NCBI GenBank assembly: GCA_017745075.1
Contig: JAGIAD010000029.1
Span: 620,001 to 684,000, forward strand
DNA length: 64,000 nucleotides
Source of the DNA: Sphingobacteriaceae bacterium
Lineage (GTDB): Bacteria; Bacteroidota; Bacteroidia; Sphingobacteriales; Sphingobacteriaceae
Direction: 5' to 3'
In this document: positions 51,817 through 62,063 of the stretch, one piece after another
Position numbering within the stretch: the stretch's first letter is position 1
Layout: each line of letters opens with the position of its first letter
Notes under the pieces: model-generated
What the model was told of the DNA's origin: nothing
Databases searched by the model: none
Seen by the model: only the letters and a program-made list of their open reading frames with translations
Position numbers and translations under genes: made by a program

Positions 51817-54423
51817 CTATTGAATATTTACTTTCTGTTTATCAACATTCCAGCCGTAAACTTCTACTGCCAGATTACTCTGTTTACCGGTATATTCTAC
51901 AGTTACCGTTTTACTTTCACCAGGCAAAATGCTTACATAGTTATCATCATAAAATGCCGGGAGCACTCGTTCGCCAGTATTGCCATTTATTAAAGCGACA
52001 CGGTTAAAAAACGCAACAGGATTTCCGGCAGCATTACTTAAGGTTACAGCTACTTTTCCATTTTTCTGATCTATAGCACTGATTTTTAACGGTGTCTTTT
52101 TGATGTTCTTCAAACCAGCATATTCTCCATCTTTTCCGCTCAGCCAATAGATATTCTCGCTTAAAATATTTTGCTTCTGATCTAAAATCCTTAACGAAAC
52201 AAATACACCCTCTTTTTTATCCAGTTTGGTTAAGAATTCGTTCAGAGGGAAAAGTCTTCTCACTGAAGACGGGCCAACCGAATTGAAAGCCTGAGAGTAG
52301 AAATAATCTTTTCCCTCCATGTCGTAAGCTTTAGCCTGTACCATTAAGTTGTTCCTGGTAGTAAAACCATTATTTACAATGGTAACCATACTATCCAGAG
52401 GATTCATCATCACATGCAACGGCTCACTCCCTTTTCTTAAACCATATAAACAGGCATTTGGATCAAGGTAATAATCGTACATCTGCCCGCGCATGGCTGT
52501 CCAGGGGTTTTGGGTTTTCCAGATGATAGAACCGGTATACCAATCCCACATTTTGTTAGAAAAACCCTCCATCAATGCCCTGTATTGATCATAATTAACC
52601 AATTGTGCTTTCATGGCAAAATCTTCTGCACTTTTCGGCTTACCATACGGATTAAGGTACTGCTCGTACGAGATATATTTATGATATTCCCATACCGAAT
52701 CGGGCTTGGCTTTATATTGTGGCGCAATAAGGTTTTCCTTTGGGATAAAACGCAGCAGGGAGGCATAATCGCCCACACCTACCGACCCAACCTCAGAGTT
52801 ATAAGGGAAAGTTTGAGTACCCCAAAAGGTTTTAATGTCTTGAATTCCATAAGGTCCATCGCCATTTCCACCGATCGAATTGAACGACATTTCGTCGCTG
52901 TTAGAAAAATCGAAAAGCTTTCTTGTACCATCTAAACGCGGCAGAATATCGTTCTTTAACGGTTCTAAAATATCTTCAGGTGGTGTAATTTCGTTTCCAC
53001 CGCACCAAAAAGCAAGTGAAGCATGATTCCGGACCATCTTAATCTGATCTTCAATTGCATTTAAGGTTAAATTGTGGTCGTCAGGATAATTTCTTCGCGT
53101 CCATTGGTCTTCCTTTTTCATCGGGTCTACCCAACGGCCGTTGCAATCGCCACTGAACCAGAAATCCTGAAAAACCAGTAAGCCGTATTTATCGCAAGCA
53201 TTGTAAAACTCCGGCCTTTCTAAAATTGCCCCGCCCCAGACCCTGATCAGGTTGAGGTTCATATCTTTATGGTACCTTACTTCTGCATCATAACGGGCAT
53301 CGCTGAAACGGAGCATTGCATCACTGATAATCCAGTTCCCTCCCTTAATAAAAATCTTTTGTCCGTTTACAAAAGTACCCATACTCCTGGTATGCTCATT
53401 CCAAATATTGTCAATCTGGCGAACCCCCACTTTAAGCTGCTCCTGATCTGACACCTCACCAGCCGTTACAAATTCGATTTTCACATCATATAAATTTTGT
53501 GGCCCATATCCACTTGGCCACCATAACTTAGGGTTTTCGAGCGATAAATCCGGAAATTTAACGGTTGTGGTTTTATTGGCAGCAATACTGGCTGGCTGCT
53601 TAACCAGTTTACCGGCAATCTGATATTGTAAAGTGCCCGAAACAGGCCTATTGGTTGGATTTTCAACTTCAACCGAAACTTTAACGGTAGCAGGATTCTG
53701 TTTGCTTTCTGGTAAACGTTTACCCGGCACCAAAGTGATTACCTGGGGGTTCTGGATATTAATGCTTTTGGTTTTTTCGATGGTTACCTTATCCCATATC
53801 CCAGTATTACGGTCGCGGATGGGCTGTATCCAGTCCCAACCTGCGGTATATTGCGTGGTTAACCCTTTGGCAATAGTTCCGTCTCCTCCCTGACCTCCAT
53901 TGGGATTGCCCGGAAAATCAGGCGGATAAACAATAACTGCAAGCCTGTTTTTACCATTTGGAGATAAAAGTTTAGTGATATTATACTGTGCCCTAAGGTG
54001 CATTCCAACCTGGGTTTTTGGGTTAACTTTTTTCCCGTTTAAATAAATTTCGGCTTTATAATTAATCCCCCTGAACTGCAACCAAATCTGTTCGCTACCC
54101 GCAGCGCGCTCTTCAAAATCTTTTACAAACCAATAGGTATAATAATCGTTGCCTGTTTTATATATATCTGGTATCTTTTCGTTGTTCATTCCATAAAATG
54201 GATCAGGAACTTTTTTATTGTTCAACAAGGTGGTTAATACTGTTCCGGGCACTGTTGCGGGCATCCAGTTGTTGAGTGAAAAACCTGCTTTCGAGATTTC
54301 TAAGCCCGAAGCATTGGCATCTTTAATGTTGGTGCAAACCCAGCCCGAGTTTAATTCGTAACGCTGTTGTGCATTTACGAATAGGGTCGAACAAAGTAAA
54401 AGAAGTAGAAATGTTTTCTTCAT
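51817..54423 (-). CDS. GH2 beta-mannosidase / exo-beta-glucosaminidase-like
   Basis: An 868-residue secreted glycoside hydrolase with a signal peptide (about residues 1-18). The sequence starts with the GH2 sugar-binding domain (about 25-190), then an immunoglobulin-like domain and the TIM-barrel catalytic domain (about 330-640). The acid/base is the Glu in CGGNEITPPE (about residue 470), and a likely nucleophile Glu is in YNSEVGS (about 542). GH2 beta-mannosidases and exo-beta-D-glucosaminidases share these features; the subfamily is not certain. It is followed by genes for GH92 and GH29, giving a mannose/fucose theme. Confidence 0.85.
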   Translation of the reverse strand: MKKTFLLLLLCSTLFVNAQQRYELNSGWVCTNIKDANASGLEISKAGFSLNNWMPATVPGTVLTTLLNNKKVPDPFYGMNNEKIPDIYKTGNDYYTYWFVKDFEERAAGSEQIWLQFRGINYKAEIYLNGKKVNPKTQVGMHLRAQYNITKLLSPNGKNRLAVIVYPPDFPGNPNGGQGGDGTIAKGLTTQYTAGWDWIQPIRDRNTGIWDKVTIEKTKSINIQNPQVITLVPGKRLPESKQNPATVKVSVEVENPTNRPVSGTLQYQIAGKLVKQPASIAANKTTTVKFPDLSLENPKLWWPSGYGPQNLYDVKIEFVTAGEVSDQEQLKVGVRQIDNIWNEHTRSMGTFVNGQKIFIKGGNWIISDAMLRFSDARYDAEVRYHKDMNLNLIRVWGGAILERPEFYNACDKYGLLVFQDFWFSGDCNGRWVDPMKKEDQWTRRNYPDDHNLTLNAIEDQIKMVRNHASLAFWCGGNEITPPEDILEPLKNDILPRLDGTRKLFDFSNSDEMSFNSIGGNGDGPYGIQDIKTFWGTQTFPYNSEVGSVGVGDYASLLRFIPKENLIAPQYKAKPDSVWEYHKYISYEQYLNPYGKPKSAEDFAMKAQLVNYDQYRALMEGFSNKMWDWYTGSIIWKTQNPWTAMRGQMYDYYLDPNACLYGLRKGSEPLHVMMNPLDSMVTIVNNGFTTRNNLMVQAKAYDMEGKDYFYSQAFNSVGPSSVRRLFPLNEFLTKLDKKEGVFVSLRILDQKQNILSENIYWLSGKDGEYAGLKNIKKTPLKISAIDQKNGKVAVTLSNAAGNPVAFFNRVALINGNTGERVLPAFYDDNYVSILPGESKTVTVEYTGKQSNLAVEVYGWNVDKQKVNIQ

Positions 54424-54495
54424 TTGTTTGTTGATCTTATAGTTGATACTTGTTTATGGTTAATTTTTAACGAGGATGTATTATAAATATAGATT

Positions 54496-54589
54496 GTCAT
54501 CCTGAGCTTGTCGAAGGACCTTCACAATACCTTGCGAGGCATTTCGATACTCGTCAAGCTCAGCACAGGCTAAGCTCAACGTGACAAAT
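54496..54589. repeat. Dispersed ~95-bp repeat, copy 1
   Basis: Begins GTCATCCTGAGCTTGTCGAA and ends GCTCAACGTGAC then AAATT. The ends form an imperfect inverted repeat (9 of 12). Two more copies are at 57034-57129 and 63934-64000. Confidence 0.85.
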
Positions 54590-54634
54590 TTAGATAAACC
54601 AGACTTAGAATATACTTCCCTCTTTATTTAGAAT

Positions 54635-56893
54635 TTATTTTCCAGAATTTGGCCTGTCTTCTGGTTTTACACCCCATGTTTCAGATGGTTTATTCCCCAT
54701 GTAAATCTGAATATTTCCGCCGGCAACAATAGCTTTATGAAGGATATACGATTTGTTGTAAGGTTTTCCGTTCAGGATAATTTTTTGGATGTATTTATTC
54801 TCAGCGCTATTACCGATCACGCTGATGCTGAATTTTTTATTACCCGCTAATGTAATAGTTGCATTGTTAAGCAAAGGTGTTCCGAAAACGTACGCACCAT
54901 TTGCAGGATTAACAGGATAAAAACCCATGGCTGTAAAAACATACCAGGCGCTCATCTGGCCCACATCTTCGTTACCGCATAATCCATCTGGTTTTGAAGA
55001 ATAAAAATCGTGATCGATTTTACGGATCAGATCGGCTGTTTTCCATGGTTGGCCTGCATAAGTATATAAATAGGGAATATGGTGGTTGGGTTCATTTCCC
55101 TGCGCATAATTTCCAATCAATCCGCTAATATCCGGCGAACCGTTGGTTCCTAAATCTAAAGGCAAGGTAAATAGCGAATCAAGTTTATTGGTAAAAGGTT
55201 TATCTCCCCCAAAAAGATCAATCAACCCTTCTACATCCTGTGGCACCAACCAGGTATACTGCCATGCATTCCCTTCTACGTAGTCATCTTCACGGTGTTT
55301 GGATGAAAAAGGATCGAAAGGACTTCTCCAGTTCCCATTGGCAAGTTTACCCCTCATAAACTGAACACTCGGATCGAAATATAAATCATAGAGCTTGTAT
55401 CTTTTGCTAAAATAAGTATAATCGGCTGTCTTGTTCATTGCTTTAGCCATTTGAGCGATGCAATAATCGTCAATAGCATATTCCAAAGCTTTACCTACCG
55501 ATTCGTTTACCTTATCTGCAGGAATATATTTTAATTGTTGGATATAATCAATACCATCGGTTTTCTGCATGGCCGATTGTTTTATTGCTTCGTATGCCAG
55601 GTTTACATCAAAGCCACGGTACCCTTTTAAATAGGCATCAACAATAACCGGTACAGCGTGGTAACCTACCATGGTATTGGTTTCGCTACCCATTAAATGC
55701 CAAACCGGTAATTTACCCTGTTGCTTATAAATGGCCAGCATGGTATTTACCACATCGCTTACCTTATCAGGGTGAAGGATGGTGAACAACGGGTTTGTTG
55801 CACGATAGGTATCCCAAAGGGAGAAAGTAGTTAAATTATTAAAACTAGCCTTTTTGTATACCTTTTTGTCAGTTCCGCGATAATCTTTATTTACATCATT
55901 AAATAAAGATGGTGCAACCATGGTATGGTACAAGGCGGTATAAAACACCTTTTTAGTGGTATTAGATGCGCCAATATCAATTTTAGACAGTTCTTTTTCC
56001 CATTTTGCATCAGCGTTTTTAACAGTCGATTCAAAATCCCATCCTGGCAATTCTGTTTTTAGGTTTAAAATGGCGTTTTCTGAACTTACCGGAGATAAAG
56101 CAACTTTAATCTGTAATTTTTCATGGTTAATGGCATCAAAATTAACAACAGCCTTTAACTTTTTACCCGATAATTCAGTACTGCTTTTAACTGCTGTACT
56201 ATCATAAAGCACAAGTTTTTTAATTGGTTGCGAAAGTTTAATCACAAAATATAAACGTTGATCGTTGGCCCAGCCTTTCGAATTACGGTGCCCCACCAGG
56301 GTTGTAGCATCCAGTTGCTTTAATGAAGCAGATACAGGTGCATCCCATCCAATACCCTCAATTAAGTCGATGATGATATGTGGGTTTTCAGCGCCTTTTT
56401 TAAAGGTATACTGGTGAAAACCTACCCTTTCGGTGGCGGTTAGTTCGGCTTTAATATCATATTTATCGAGCAGTACGCTGTAGTAACCTGCTTTTGCCAC
56501 CTCATTCTGGTGCGTAAATTTAGACAGGTAGCCTTGCTGATCGTCGGCAGTTTTACCTTTCTCTAATAACAGTTTACCTGTTGCCGGCATGATCGAAATA
56601 TCGCCCAGATCGCCGATTCCCGTACCACTTAAATGGGTATGTGCAAAACCGGTAATGGTATTGCTGATATAATTGTAACCACTGCACCAGTCCCAGCCTT
56701 CAAAAATGTTGTTTGGCCCAAGCTGTACCGCCCCAAAAGGAACATTGGCACCTACAAAAACATGCCCGTGTTTGGCTGATCCGATCAATGGATCTACATA
56801 TTGTGTAAGCTTGGTTTTCTGCTGCGCAGCAACATTGAGGGCAGATAAAGAGGCGGTTAGAAATAGAAGGAATGAGGTTTTTTTGAACTGCAT
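54635..56893 (-). CDS. GH92 alpha-1,2-mannosidase family protein
   Basis: A 752-residue secreted protein with a signal peptide (about residues 1-23, ending NVAAQ). The N-terminal part has the GH92 signature YVDPLIGSAKHGHVFVGANV (about 32-51), and the middle holds GWDWCSGYNY. The catalytic (alpha/alpha)6 barrel carries YVEGNAWQYTWLVP at about 530, and the C-terminal part CGNEDVGQMSAWYVFTAMGFY at about 640-660 is typical. GH92 enzymes are calcium-dependent alpha-mannosidases acting on N-glycan or yeast mannan side chains. Transcribed with the GH2 and GH29 genes in the same direction. Confidence 0.92.
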   Translation of the reverse strand: MQFKKTSFLLFLTASLSALNVAAQQKTKLTQYVDPLIGSAKHGHVFVGANVPFGAVQLGPNNIFEGWDWCSGYNYISNTITGFAHTHLSGTGIGDLGDISIMPATGKLLLEKGKTADDQQGYLSKFTHQNEVAKAGYYSVLLDKYDIKAELTATERVGFHQYTFKKGAENPHIIIDLIEGIGWDAPVSASLKQLDATTLVGHRNSKGWANDQRLYFVIKLSQPIKKLVLYDSTAVKSSTELSGKKLKAVVNFDAINHEKLQIKVALSPVSSENAILNLKTELPGWDFESTVKNADAKWEKELSKIDIGASNTTKKVFYTALYHTMVAPSLFNDVNKDYRGTDKKVYKKASFNNLTTFSLWDTYRATNPLFTILHPDKVSDVVNTMLAIYKQQGKLPVWHLMGSETNTMVGYHAVPVIVDAYLKGYRGFDVNLAYEAIKQSAMQKTDGIDYIQQLKYIPADKVNESVGKALEYAIDDYCIAQMAKAMNKTADYTYFSKRYKLYDLYFDPSVQFMRGKLANGNWRSPFDPFSSKHREDDYVEGNAWQYTWLVPQDVEGLIDLFGGDKPFTNKLDSLFTLPLDLGTNGSPDISGLIGNYAQGNEPNHHIPYLYTYAGQPWKTADLIRKIDHDFYSSKPDGLCGNEDVGQMSAWYVFTAMGFYPVNPANGAYVFGTPLLNNATITLAGNKKFSISVIGNSAENKYIQKIILNGKPYNKSYILHKAIVAGGNIQIYMGNKPSETWGVKPEDRPNSGK

Positions 56894-57344
56894 GTGTGCT
56901 TATAATTACTTACATTGAATTTAAAACCCTAAAAGTAAAACGTTTTACGTTTATTTTATCATAAAAGTGTGAAAGAATATGTTGAGATAAAGTAAAAGCA
57001 TTGGATTTAGAGGCTCTGTATCATGGGCTTAGTGTCATTCTGAGATTGTTGAAGAACCTCTTTTAAAACACCTTAAGGCGTTTCGATACTTCGTCAAGCT
57101 CAGCACAGGCTAAGCTCAACGTGACAAATCAGAAGAGAAATTATACCTTATGATATAGCCTCTTTGAATAGGAGAAATCGTCATTGCGGGAAGGCTTTTT
57201 TTGCTTACTGAGCAATCTTATTTACCAATTAAGGAATATTAGAACATTTAAGCTTGTGTTCCCTTAAATTTCTTATATGGTTGAAACTAATAGCTAATAG
57301 AAAGATCTTTCACTGTGTTCAGGATGACAACAAGTATAACTCTT
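56894..57344. other. Repeat-rich intergenic region
   Basis: About 450 bp between the GH29 and GH92 genes. Besides the dispersed repeat copy 2 (57034-57129), a CGTCATTGCGGGAAGGC-type sequence (57178-57200) and the reverse end of another repeat, CTTTCACTGTGTTCAGGATGAC (57307-57328), are seen. No gene. Confidence 0.65.
57034..57129. repeat. Dispersed ~95-bp repeat, copy 2
   Basis: Same structure as copy 1: GTCATTCTGAGATTGTTGAAG to GCTCAACGTGACAAAT, with the block TTTCGATACTTCGTCAAGCT in the middle. The 3' half is nearly identical in all copies. Confidence 0.85.
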
Positions 57345-58670
57345 TTAACCGATCTCCAATACTATCACCTGATCTGGTTCGGTAGTATCTGGTATCGCAG
57401 TAATCGTTAGCACAGCTTTTTTTAAAGTAAAATTTACCGCGCTTTTATCTTTTAATAAGTATGCTTTTTTAATTTTCTTCAATGGAACGTTTTCCAAAGT
57501 AAGCCGGGTAGTTTTCCCATCTATAATATGGATATAAACCTTCTTATCGCTTTGCGTAATACTTCCCCAGTTCTGTGGCTTTATAAAGCCGGCTTTTGTA
57601 GCATAAATGCTTTCGCCATATATTTTAAGCCAATTGCCCAATCCTGCCAAACGGTCTTGAAATTCAGGCTGGATTTTTCCACTTGGCATGGGGCCGATGT
57701 TCAGTAAAAGATTGGAGCCCAAACTTGCTGCTTTAACCAACATATGCACCAGTTCTTTATTCGATTTATAGTAAGTATCGCTCAAATTATAGCCCCATGA
57801 GTTGGAAATGGTTTCGCAGGTTTCGAGGGGTAGTTTATCTGAAGCTTTTTGAAAACTTAAACCCGACTTATTTTCGCCGGGAAGATCGCGTTCGAACATC
57901 TGAAAATCTTCTCCGGCAAAAGGGCTAAGGTGATGGTTATTCCCAATCATACACTGTGGCTGCAGTTTGTGGATTAACCCGTAAATTTCATCGTATTTCC
58001 AGTCAATCCGCGATGTTCTGTCTTTTGATCCCTCTGGTGCAGTCTGGTCCCAATGTCCGTCAAACCAGATTCCGCCTATTTCGCCATAATTGGTCAAGAG
58101 CTCGGTTAATTGGTTTTTCATAAACTGCAAATAACTGGCATAATCGCCTTTGCCTGTGCGGCCAGAGTTTTGCCCCGTACGACCAGTTTCATGCGGATAA
58201 TCTTCTCTACGCCAATCTAACAGCGAATAATACAGATATAGTTTAATGCCTTGTTTATGACACTCATCAGCCATCAGTTTTACGATATCTTTTTTATAGG
58301 GCGTATTCATGATGTTGAAATCAGAATATTTCGTATCCCACATACTAAAGCCATCATGGTGCCGGGTAATTAGCGTAATATACTTCATTCCGGCATTCTT
58401 CGCCATACTCACCCATTGTTCGGCATTAAACTCAACAGGGTTAAAAAAATCTTTAAGATTGGTATAATTATGAACATTCAACTTTCGTTCGTTCATTACC
58501 CATTCGCCGCTCCCAGGTATACTAAACGGGCCCCAGTGGATAAATAAGCCAAACCGGGCATTGTTAAACCATTTACGGCTTTCGATATTTGATGGAGATG
58601 GGCTGTAAGTTTGGGCGGAAACATTGAATGCTACAAAGCCAAAGAAACACAAAAGCAGTATTTTTTTCAT
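57345..58670 (-). CDS. GH29 alpha-L-fucosidase
   Basis: A 441-residue secreted enzyme with a signal peptide (about residues 1-19, ending NVSAQ). Family features are FGLFIHWGPFSIPGSGEW (about 41-58), AKNAGMKYITLITRHHDGFS (about 90-109) and GGIWFDGHWDQ (about 199-209), whose Asp is the expected nucleophile. It removes alpha-linked fucose from glycans, probably in the periplasm. The C-terminal part forms a small beta domain. It precedes the GH92 gene in the same transcription direction, separated by a repeat-rich gap. Confidence 0.92.
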   Translation of the reverse strand: MKKILLLCFFGFVAFNVSAQTYSPSPSNIESRKWFNNARFGLFIHWGPFSIPGSGEWVMNERKLNVHNYTNLKDFFNPVEFNAEQWVSMAKNAGMKYITLITRHHDGFSMWDTKYSDFNIMNTPYKKDIVKLMADECHKQGIKLYLYYSLLDWRREDYPHETGRTGQNSGRTGKGDYASYLQFMKNQLTELLTNYGEIGGIWFDGHWDQTAPEGSKDRTSRIDWKYDEIYGLIHKLQPQCMIGNNHHLSPFAGEDFQMFERDLPGENKSGLSFQKASDKLPLETCETISNSWGYNLSDTYYKSNKELVHMLVKAASLGSNLLLNIGPMPSGKIQPEFQDRLAGLGNWLKIYGESIYATKAGFIKPQNWGSITQSDKKVYIHIIDGKTTRLTLENVPLKKIKKAYLLKDKSAVNFTLKKAVLTITAIPDTTEPDQVIVLEIG

Positions 58671-58900
58671 GCGAATATTTTCGATTTGATTAGAATTTGA
58701 AATTAATCATTTATTCACATTAATCAACCTTTAAGCTAATAGGGCTTAAGCCTTTTCCATTAAAACTTAAGATTTCACTTTAAAAACCAAATTCAGGCGC
58801 AGTTTTGTTAAGTTAAGTAAAACAAAAAGTATATAAACAGATATTTGCTTTCTAACCTGGCAAGATTGAAAAATTTGCTATTTATTTTATAGTCAAACTA

Positions 58901-60592
58901 TTAATCAACAACAGCAAGAGCTTTAACTGGCTTACCTATTACTTTATAATTTCCATCTCCTTTTAAAATGGCCAGTATCTGCGATTGGTTGGCAAAAAGG
59001 TTTTTTGCTGCTGCCAATTCTTTATCATATTGAAAGCTCTGTTCAATTCTTCCTTTCTCGTAAAAATAACGGCTCACGATCTGTGTTTCCAAAACTCTTT
59101 TAATTTCTGCCTTATGGCTAACCAGATCGCTTTTCTTAGAAGAAGTAAGCTTATATTTAAGATTTTCGAGATCGGTTTTTACTTCTGCAGATTTATTTTC
59201 TTTTTCAGCTTCTGCCCGCAGATCTGAGAGTAACCTTTCAGTCCGGCTTTGATAGGACAGGTCTTTATCGGCAAGACTGCTGGAGAATGTGGCATAATCT
59301 GCATCTGATAACTGGAAAGTTCTGGCTGAGGCCAATGTTGGTTTTTCTTTCCTGTACTGATTTGCATAATTAAAGAAAAGACTCTTGTTGATCATCGAAA
59401 TGGTAATGGGACTCAACCGGGCTGCATCAACCACAATATCGGGATAAACACCATTGCCGCTATATACATTTCTACCGGCTTTGGTTTGGTACATGACCAT
59501 GGCCGAATCGGCAAACCGTTCGGCTACACCCGCTGCATTTTTATGTGCATAATCCAATTTTTGGATGCATCTGCCTGATGGCGTGTAATATTTGGCAACC
59601 GTTACCTTAACCAAACTATTATAAGGTAAGTTAAAGGTTTGCTGAACCAGCCCTTTTCCATAACTACGTTGCCCGATAACGATGGCGCGGTCTAAATCTT
59701 GCAGGGAACCGGCAACGATTTCGGATGCCGAAGCCGAATTTCCATTTACCAGTACCACTAAAGGTACCGAAGTAGAAACTGGCGCGTTAAGGGTTTTATA
59801 GGCAATGGTTTTCTCTATATTTTTCCCTTTTTGCGTAACCACAAGCTGATCTTTATTGATAAAAAGGTTTACAATTTTAACCGCTTCCTGTAAAATACCG
59901 CCTCCATTATTCCTTAAATCCAAAACCACGCCTTTAGGATTTTCTTTTTGAATGGCCAGCAGTGCATCTTTTACTTCCTGGCCAGAGTTCTCCAGAAACT
60001 TATCCAGTTTGATATAGCCGATACCATCGCCAACCATTCCTGAATAGGATACATTGGGTTGTTTTATTTCTTCGCGCACCAGTTTTTTGGTCATCTCTTT
60101 TCCATCCCTCATCAATACAAGATCAACCGCTGTACCTTTTGGTCCGCGCAATAACTGGCTAATTTCCGGGCGGTCTTTTCCCTTTACAGCAATACCATTG
60201 ATGCTTAGCACCTGATCGCCAGCTTTAAGATCGCTTTTATTTGCAGGATAACCCTCGCTCACTTCGTTAATGTACAGTTTTCCATCAATAAAAACGGTAC
60301 CTGCACCAATACCACCATATTGGGTACTTACGTATTTCAGTTTATAATCTTCTATTTCCGATTCAGGAACATATTCGGTATAAGGGTCTAAGCTATCCAA
60401 CATGGCATCGATCCCTGTTTTCATCAACTTAGGGGCATTGGTATCATCCACATAATTGATGTTGATTTCCTTATATAGCGAAGCAAAAATATCCAGGTTT
60501 TTAGAAACCAGAAACAAATCTTCTTTGAAAGAAAAAGATAAAACAGCAAGCCCAAAGCCGGCTGCTAAAAAACCATATTTTAGTTTCTTCAT
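58901..60592 (-). CDS. C-terminal processing peptidase (CtpA/Prc-like, S41)
   Basis: A 563-residue tail-specific protease with an N-terminal hydrophobic anchor or signal (about residues 5-22). A PDZ domain follows (about 85-170, GGIGAGTVFIDGKLYINEVS then DLKAGDQVLSINGIAV). The catalytic Ser is in NGNSASASEIVAG (about 283) and Lys in RSYGKGLVQQ (about 315). It cleaves proteins from their C-termini in the periplasm. The C-terminal 200 residues are helical and typical of Bacteroidota versions. It is a single gene. Confidence 0.93.
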   Translation of the reverse strand: MKKLKYGFLAAGFGLAVLSFSFKEDLFLVSKNLDIFASLYKEININYVDDTNAPKLMKTGIDAMLDSLDPYTEYVPESEIEDYKLKYVSTQYGGIGAGTVFIDGKLYINEVSEGYPANKSDLKAGDQVLSINGIAVKGKDRPEISQLLRGPKGTAVDLVLMRDGKEMTKKLVREEIKQPNVSYSGMVGDGIGYIKLDKFLENSGQEVKDALLAIQKENPKGVVLDLRNNGGGILQEAVKIVNLFINKDQLVVTQKGKNIEKTIAYKTLNAPVSTSVPLVVLVNGNSASASEIVAGSLQDLDRAIVIGQRSYGKGLVQQTFNLPYNSLVKVTVAKYYTPSGRCIQKLDYAHKNAAGVAERFADSAMVMYQTKAGRNVYSGNGVYPDIVVDAARLSPITISMINKSLFFNYANQYRKEKPTLASARTFQLSDADYATFSSSLADKDLSYQSRTERLLSDLRAEAEKENKSAEVKTDLENLKYKLTSSKKSDLVSHKAEIKRVLETQIVSRYFYEKGRIEQSFQYDKELAAAKNLFANQSQILAILKGDGNYKVIGKPVKALAVVD

Positions 60593-60771
60593 TTCCTTAT
60601 GTATTTATTCCAGCAGTACAGAACGAATTGAAAGCCTGTTTTTGGAAGATTATTTATTGATATAGTACGAAAGTAAATGTACAAAAAGCCGTAAATATTA
60701 AAAACAGCTTATTTGGTACAAGCGTAAATTAAGCGTTACGCTAAAAAGGAAAGATAAAGCAATAAAATAGA

Positions 60772-60987
60772 TTAAAGCCTGTTGCCTTTCGTATCAGCCA
60801 GGGCCTTTTGAATGGTAAATTCGATATAAGTACGGTCGCGTTTAACCAAACGCATTAAATTTTCGATCAATTCGTCTTCTTTGCCTGGTGTAAAATCCAA
60901 GGGCTCGTTCGCCAGATCGCGGTATTTCCTTAAAAACTTAGTTTTTACTTTAAATGCAGTTTCAGAAGTAAGTTGAAAATTAGCCAT
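60772..60987 (-). CDS. Small conserved hypothetical protein
   Basis: A 71-residue soluble protein. The ATG at 60987 (MANFQLTSETAFKVKTKFLR) is preferred over one seven codons earlier, since its sequence looks like a normal start. It is helical, charged and without signal or membrane segments. I do not recognise a function. Upstream of it (61009-61239) no element was seen. Confidence 0.6.
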   Translation of the reverse strand: MANFQLTSETAFKVKTKFLRKYRDLANEPLDFTPGKEDELIENLMRLVKRDRTYIEFTIQKALADTKGNRL

Positions 60988-61008
60988 GGCACATTTTATT
61001 TGATGCAA

Positions 61009-61239
61009 AAGTAAAAAATATTTGCTGAGGTTAATACCTTTTTATGTGATGTGACAAAAAAAGTGGAGATTCGCAACTTCTATTTGCACGATAATTGTGT
61101 TAAAAGCGCGTTATACAACCTAACGGGTATAAAACCCAATGGTGTAAATTTTAAATTAAAAGCATAAGTCGGAAAAAAACATGCTAACCATGCTTAATAG
61201 TCGTTTTATGAATTCTAATCCCTAAAAAAATTAAACAAC
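61009..61239. other. Intergenic region
   Basis: About 230 bp between the divergent small hypothetical gene and the beta-barrel gene. No repeat, RNA or gene recognised. Confidence 0.5.
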
Positions 61240-61842
61240 ATGAAAAAGATCATTTTCTCTATTGTTTTCCTAACCTTAGGTTGGGCAACATCACAGGCAC
61301 AAACGTTTAATCTCGGTGTAAAGGCCGGCGTTAACTTAGCTAAAATTAATGCAGATTTTGCAAGTGAAGAAAACCGTTTAGGTTATCAGATCGGTGCATG
61401 GGCACGTATTGGCGGCGCCAGTTTTTATGTACAACCTGAGGCTTACATTGGCAGCAAAGGCAATAAATTTATCAGTTTTCAACAGGATAACGGTAACGAG
61501 GTAACAGCAGAGGGAAAAGTAAAATTTACTACTTTAGATATCCCCGTTTTACTGGGTACCAAATTCGGTGCTAAAAATTTAAACTTCCGCTTAATGGCCG
61601 GTCCGGTTATTTCATTTGTTTTGGATGAAAATTCGACGTTTAACTCGGCTTACCAACAGGCAACTGATTTTAGCAATTACAAAAACCAGGCATTGGGTTT
61701 ACAGGCTGGTGCAGGTGTAGATGTAGGTAGCATTTCGGTTGATTTACGCTACGAAGCCGGCTTATCGAACATCAGTAAAAGCGAAAAATACAGCCAGAAA
61801 CCTAACCTTTTCCAATTGAGCTTAGGATTTAAGATTTTGTAA
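61240..61842 (+). CDS. Outer-membrane beta-barrel protein (PorT-like)
   Basis: A 200-residue protein with a signal peptide (about residues 1-20, ending SQAQ) followed by alternating strands typical of eight-stranded barrels. It opens FNLGVKAGVNLAKINADF and ends with an aromatic-rich last strand, LFQLSLGFKIL. It fits the outer-membrane beta-barrel family common in Bacteroidota (PorT-like). The role is unknown. A GC-rich stem with a T-run follows at 61867-61892. Confidence 0.85.
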   Translation: MKKIIFSIVFLTLGWATSQAQTFNLGVKAGVNLAKINADFASEENRLGYQIGAWARIGGASFYVQPEAYIGSKGNKFISFQQDNGNEVTAEGKVKFTTLDIPVLLGTKFGAKNLNFRLMAGPVISFVLDENSTFNSAYQQATDFSNYKNQALGLQAGAGVDVGSISVDLRYEAGLSNISKSEKYSQKPNLFQLSLGFKIL

Positions 61843-61866
61843 TTTTTTTACAGCAGGACAAGTATA

Positions 61867-61892
61867 AAAGGCGGCCAATGGTCGCCTTTTTT
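61867..61892 (+). terminator. Intrinsic terminator
   Basis: AAAGGCGGCC AAT GGTCGCCTTT followed by a T-run, 25 bp after the stop of the beta-barrel gene. Confidence 0.8.
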
Positions 61893-62063
61893 GTTATGTC
61901 ATTTTATTTATCTCAAGGTATTCGGTCTGTTAAAGCTTTTATATTAACACACATTCGTAAACCAATCATTAAAGATGAATTAACACGTAAAATTGGCATT
62001 ACAACCTATTTTAAGCCCTAAAAATTGTCGATTTTTATCTTTAAAATTTAACAAAAAGAAATC

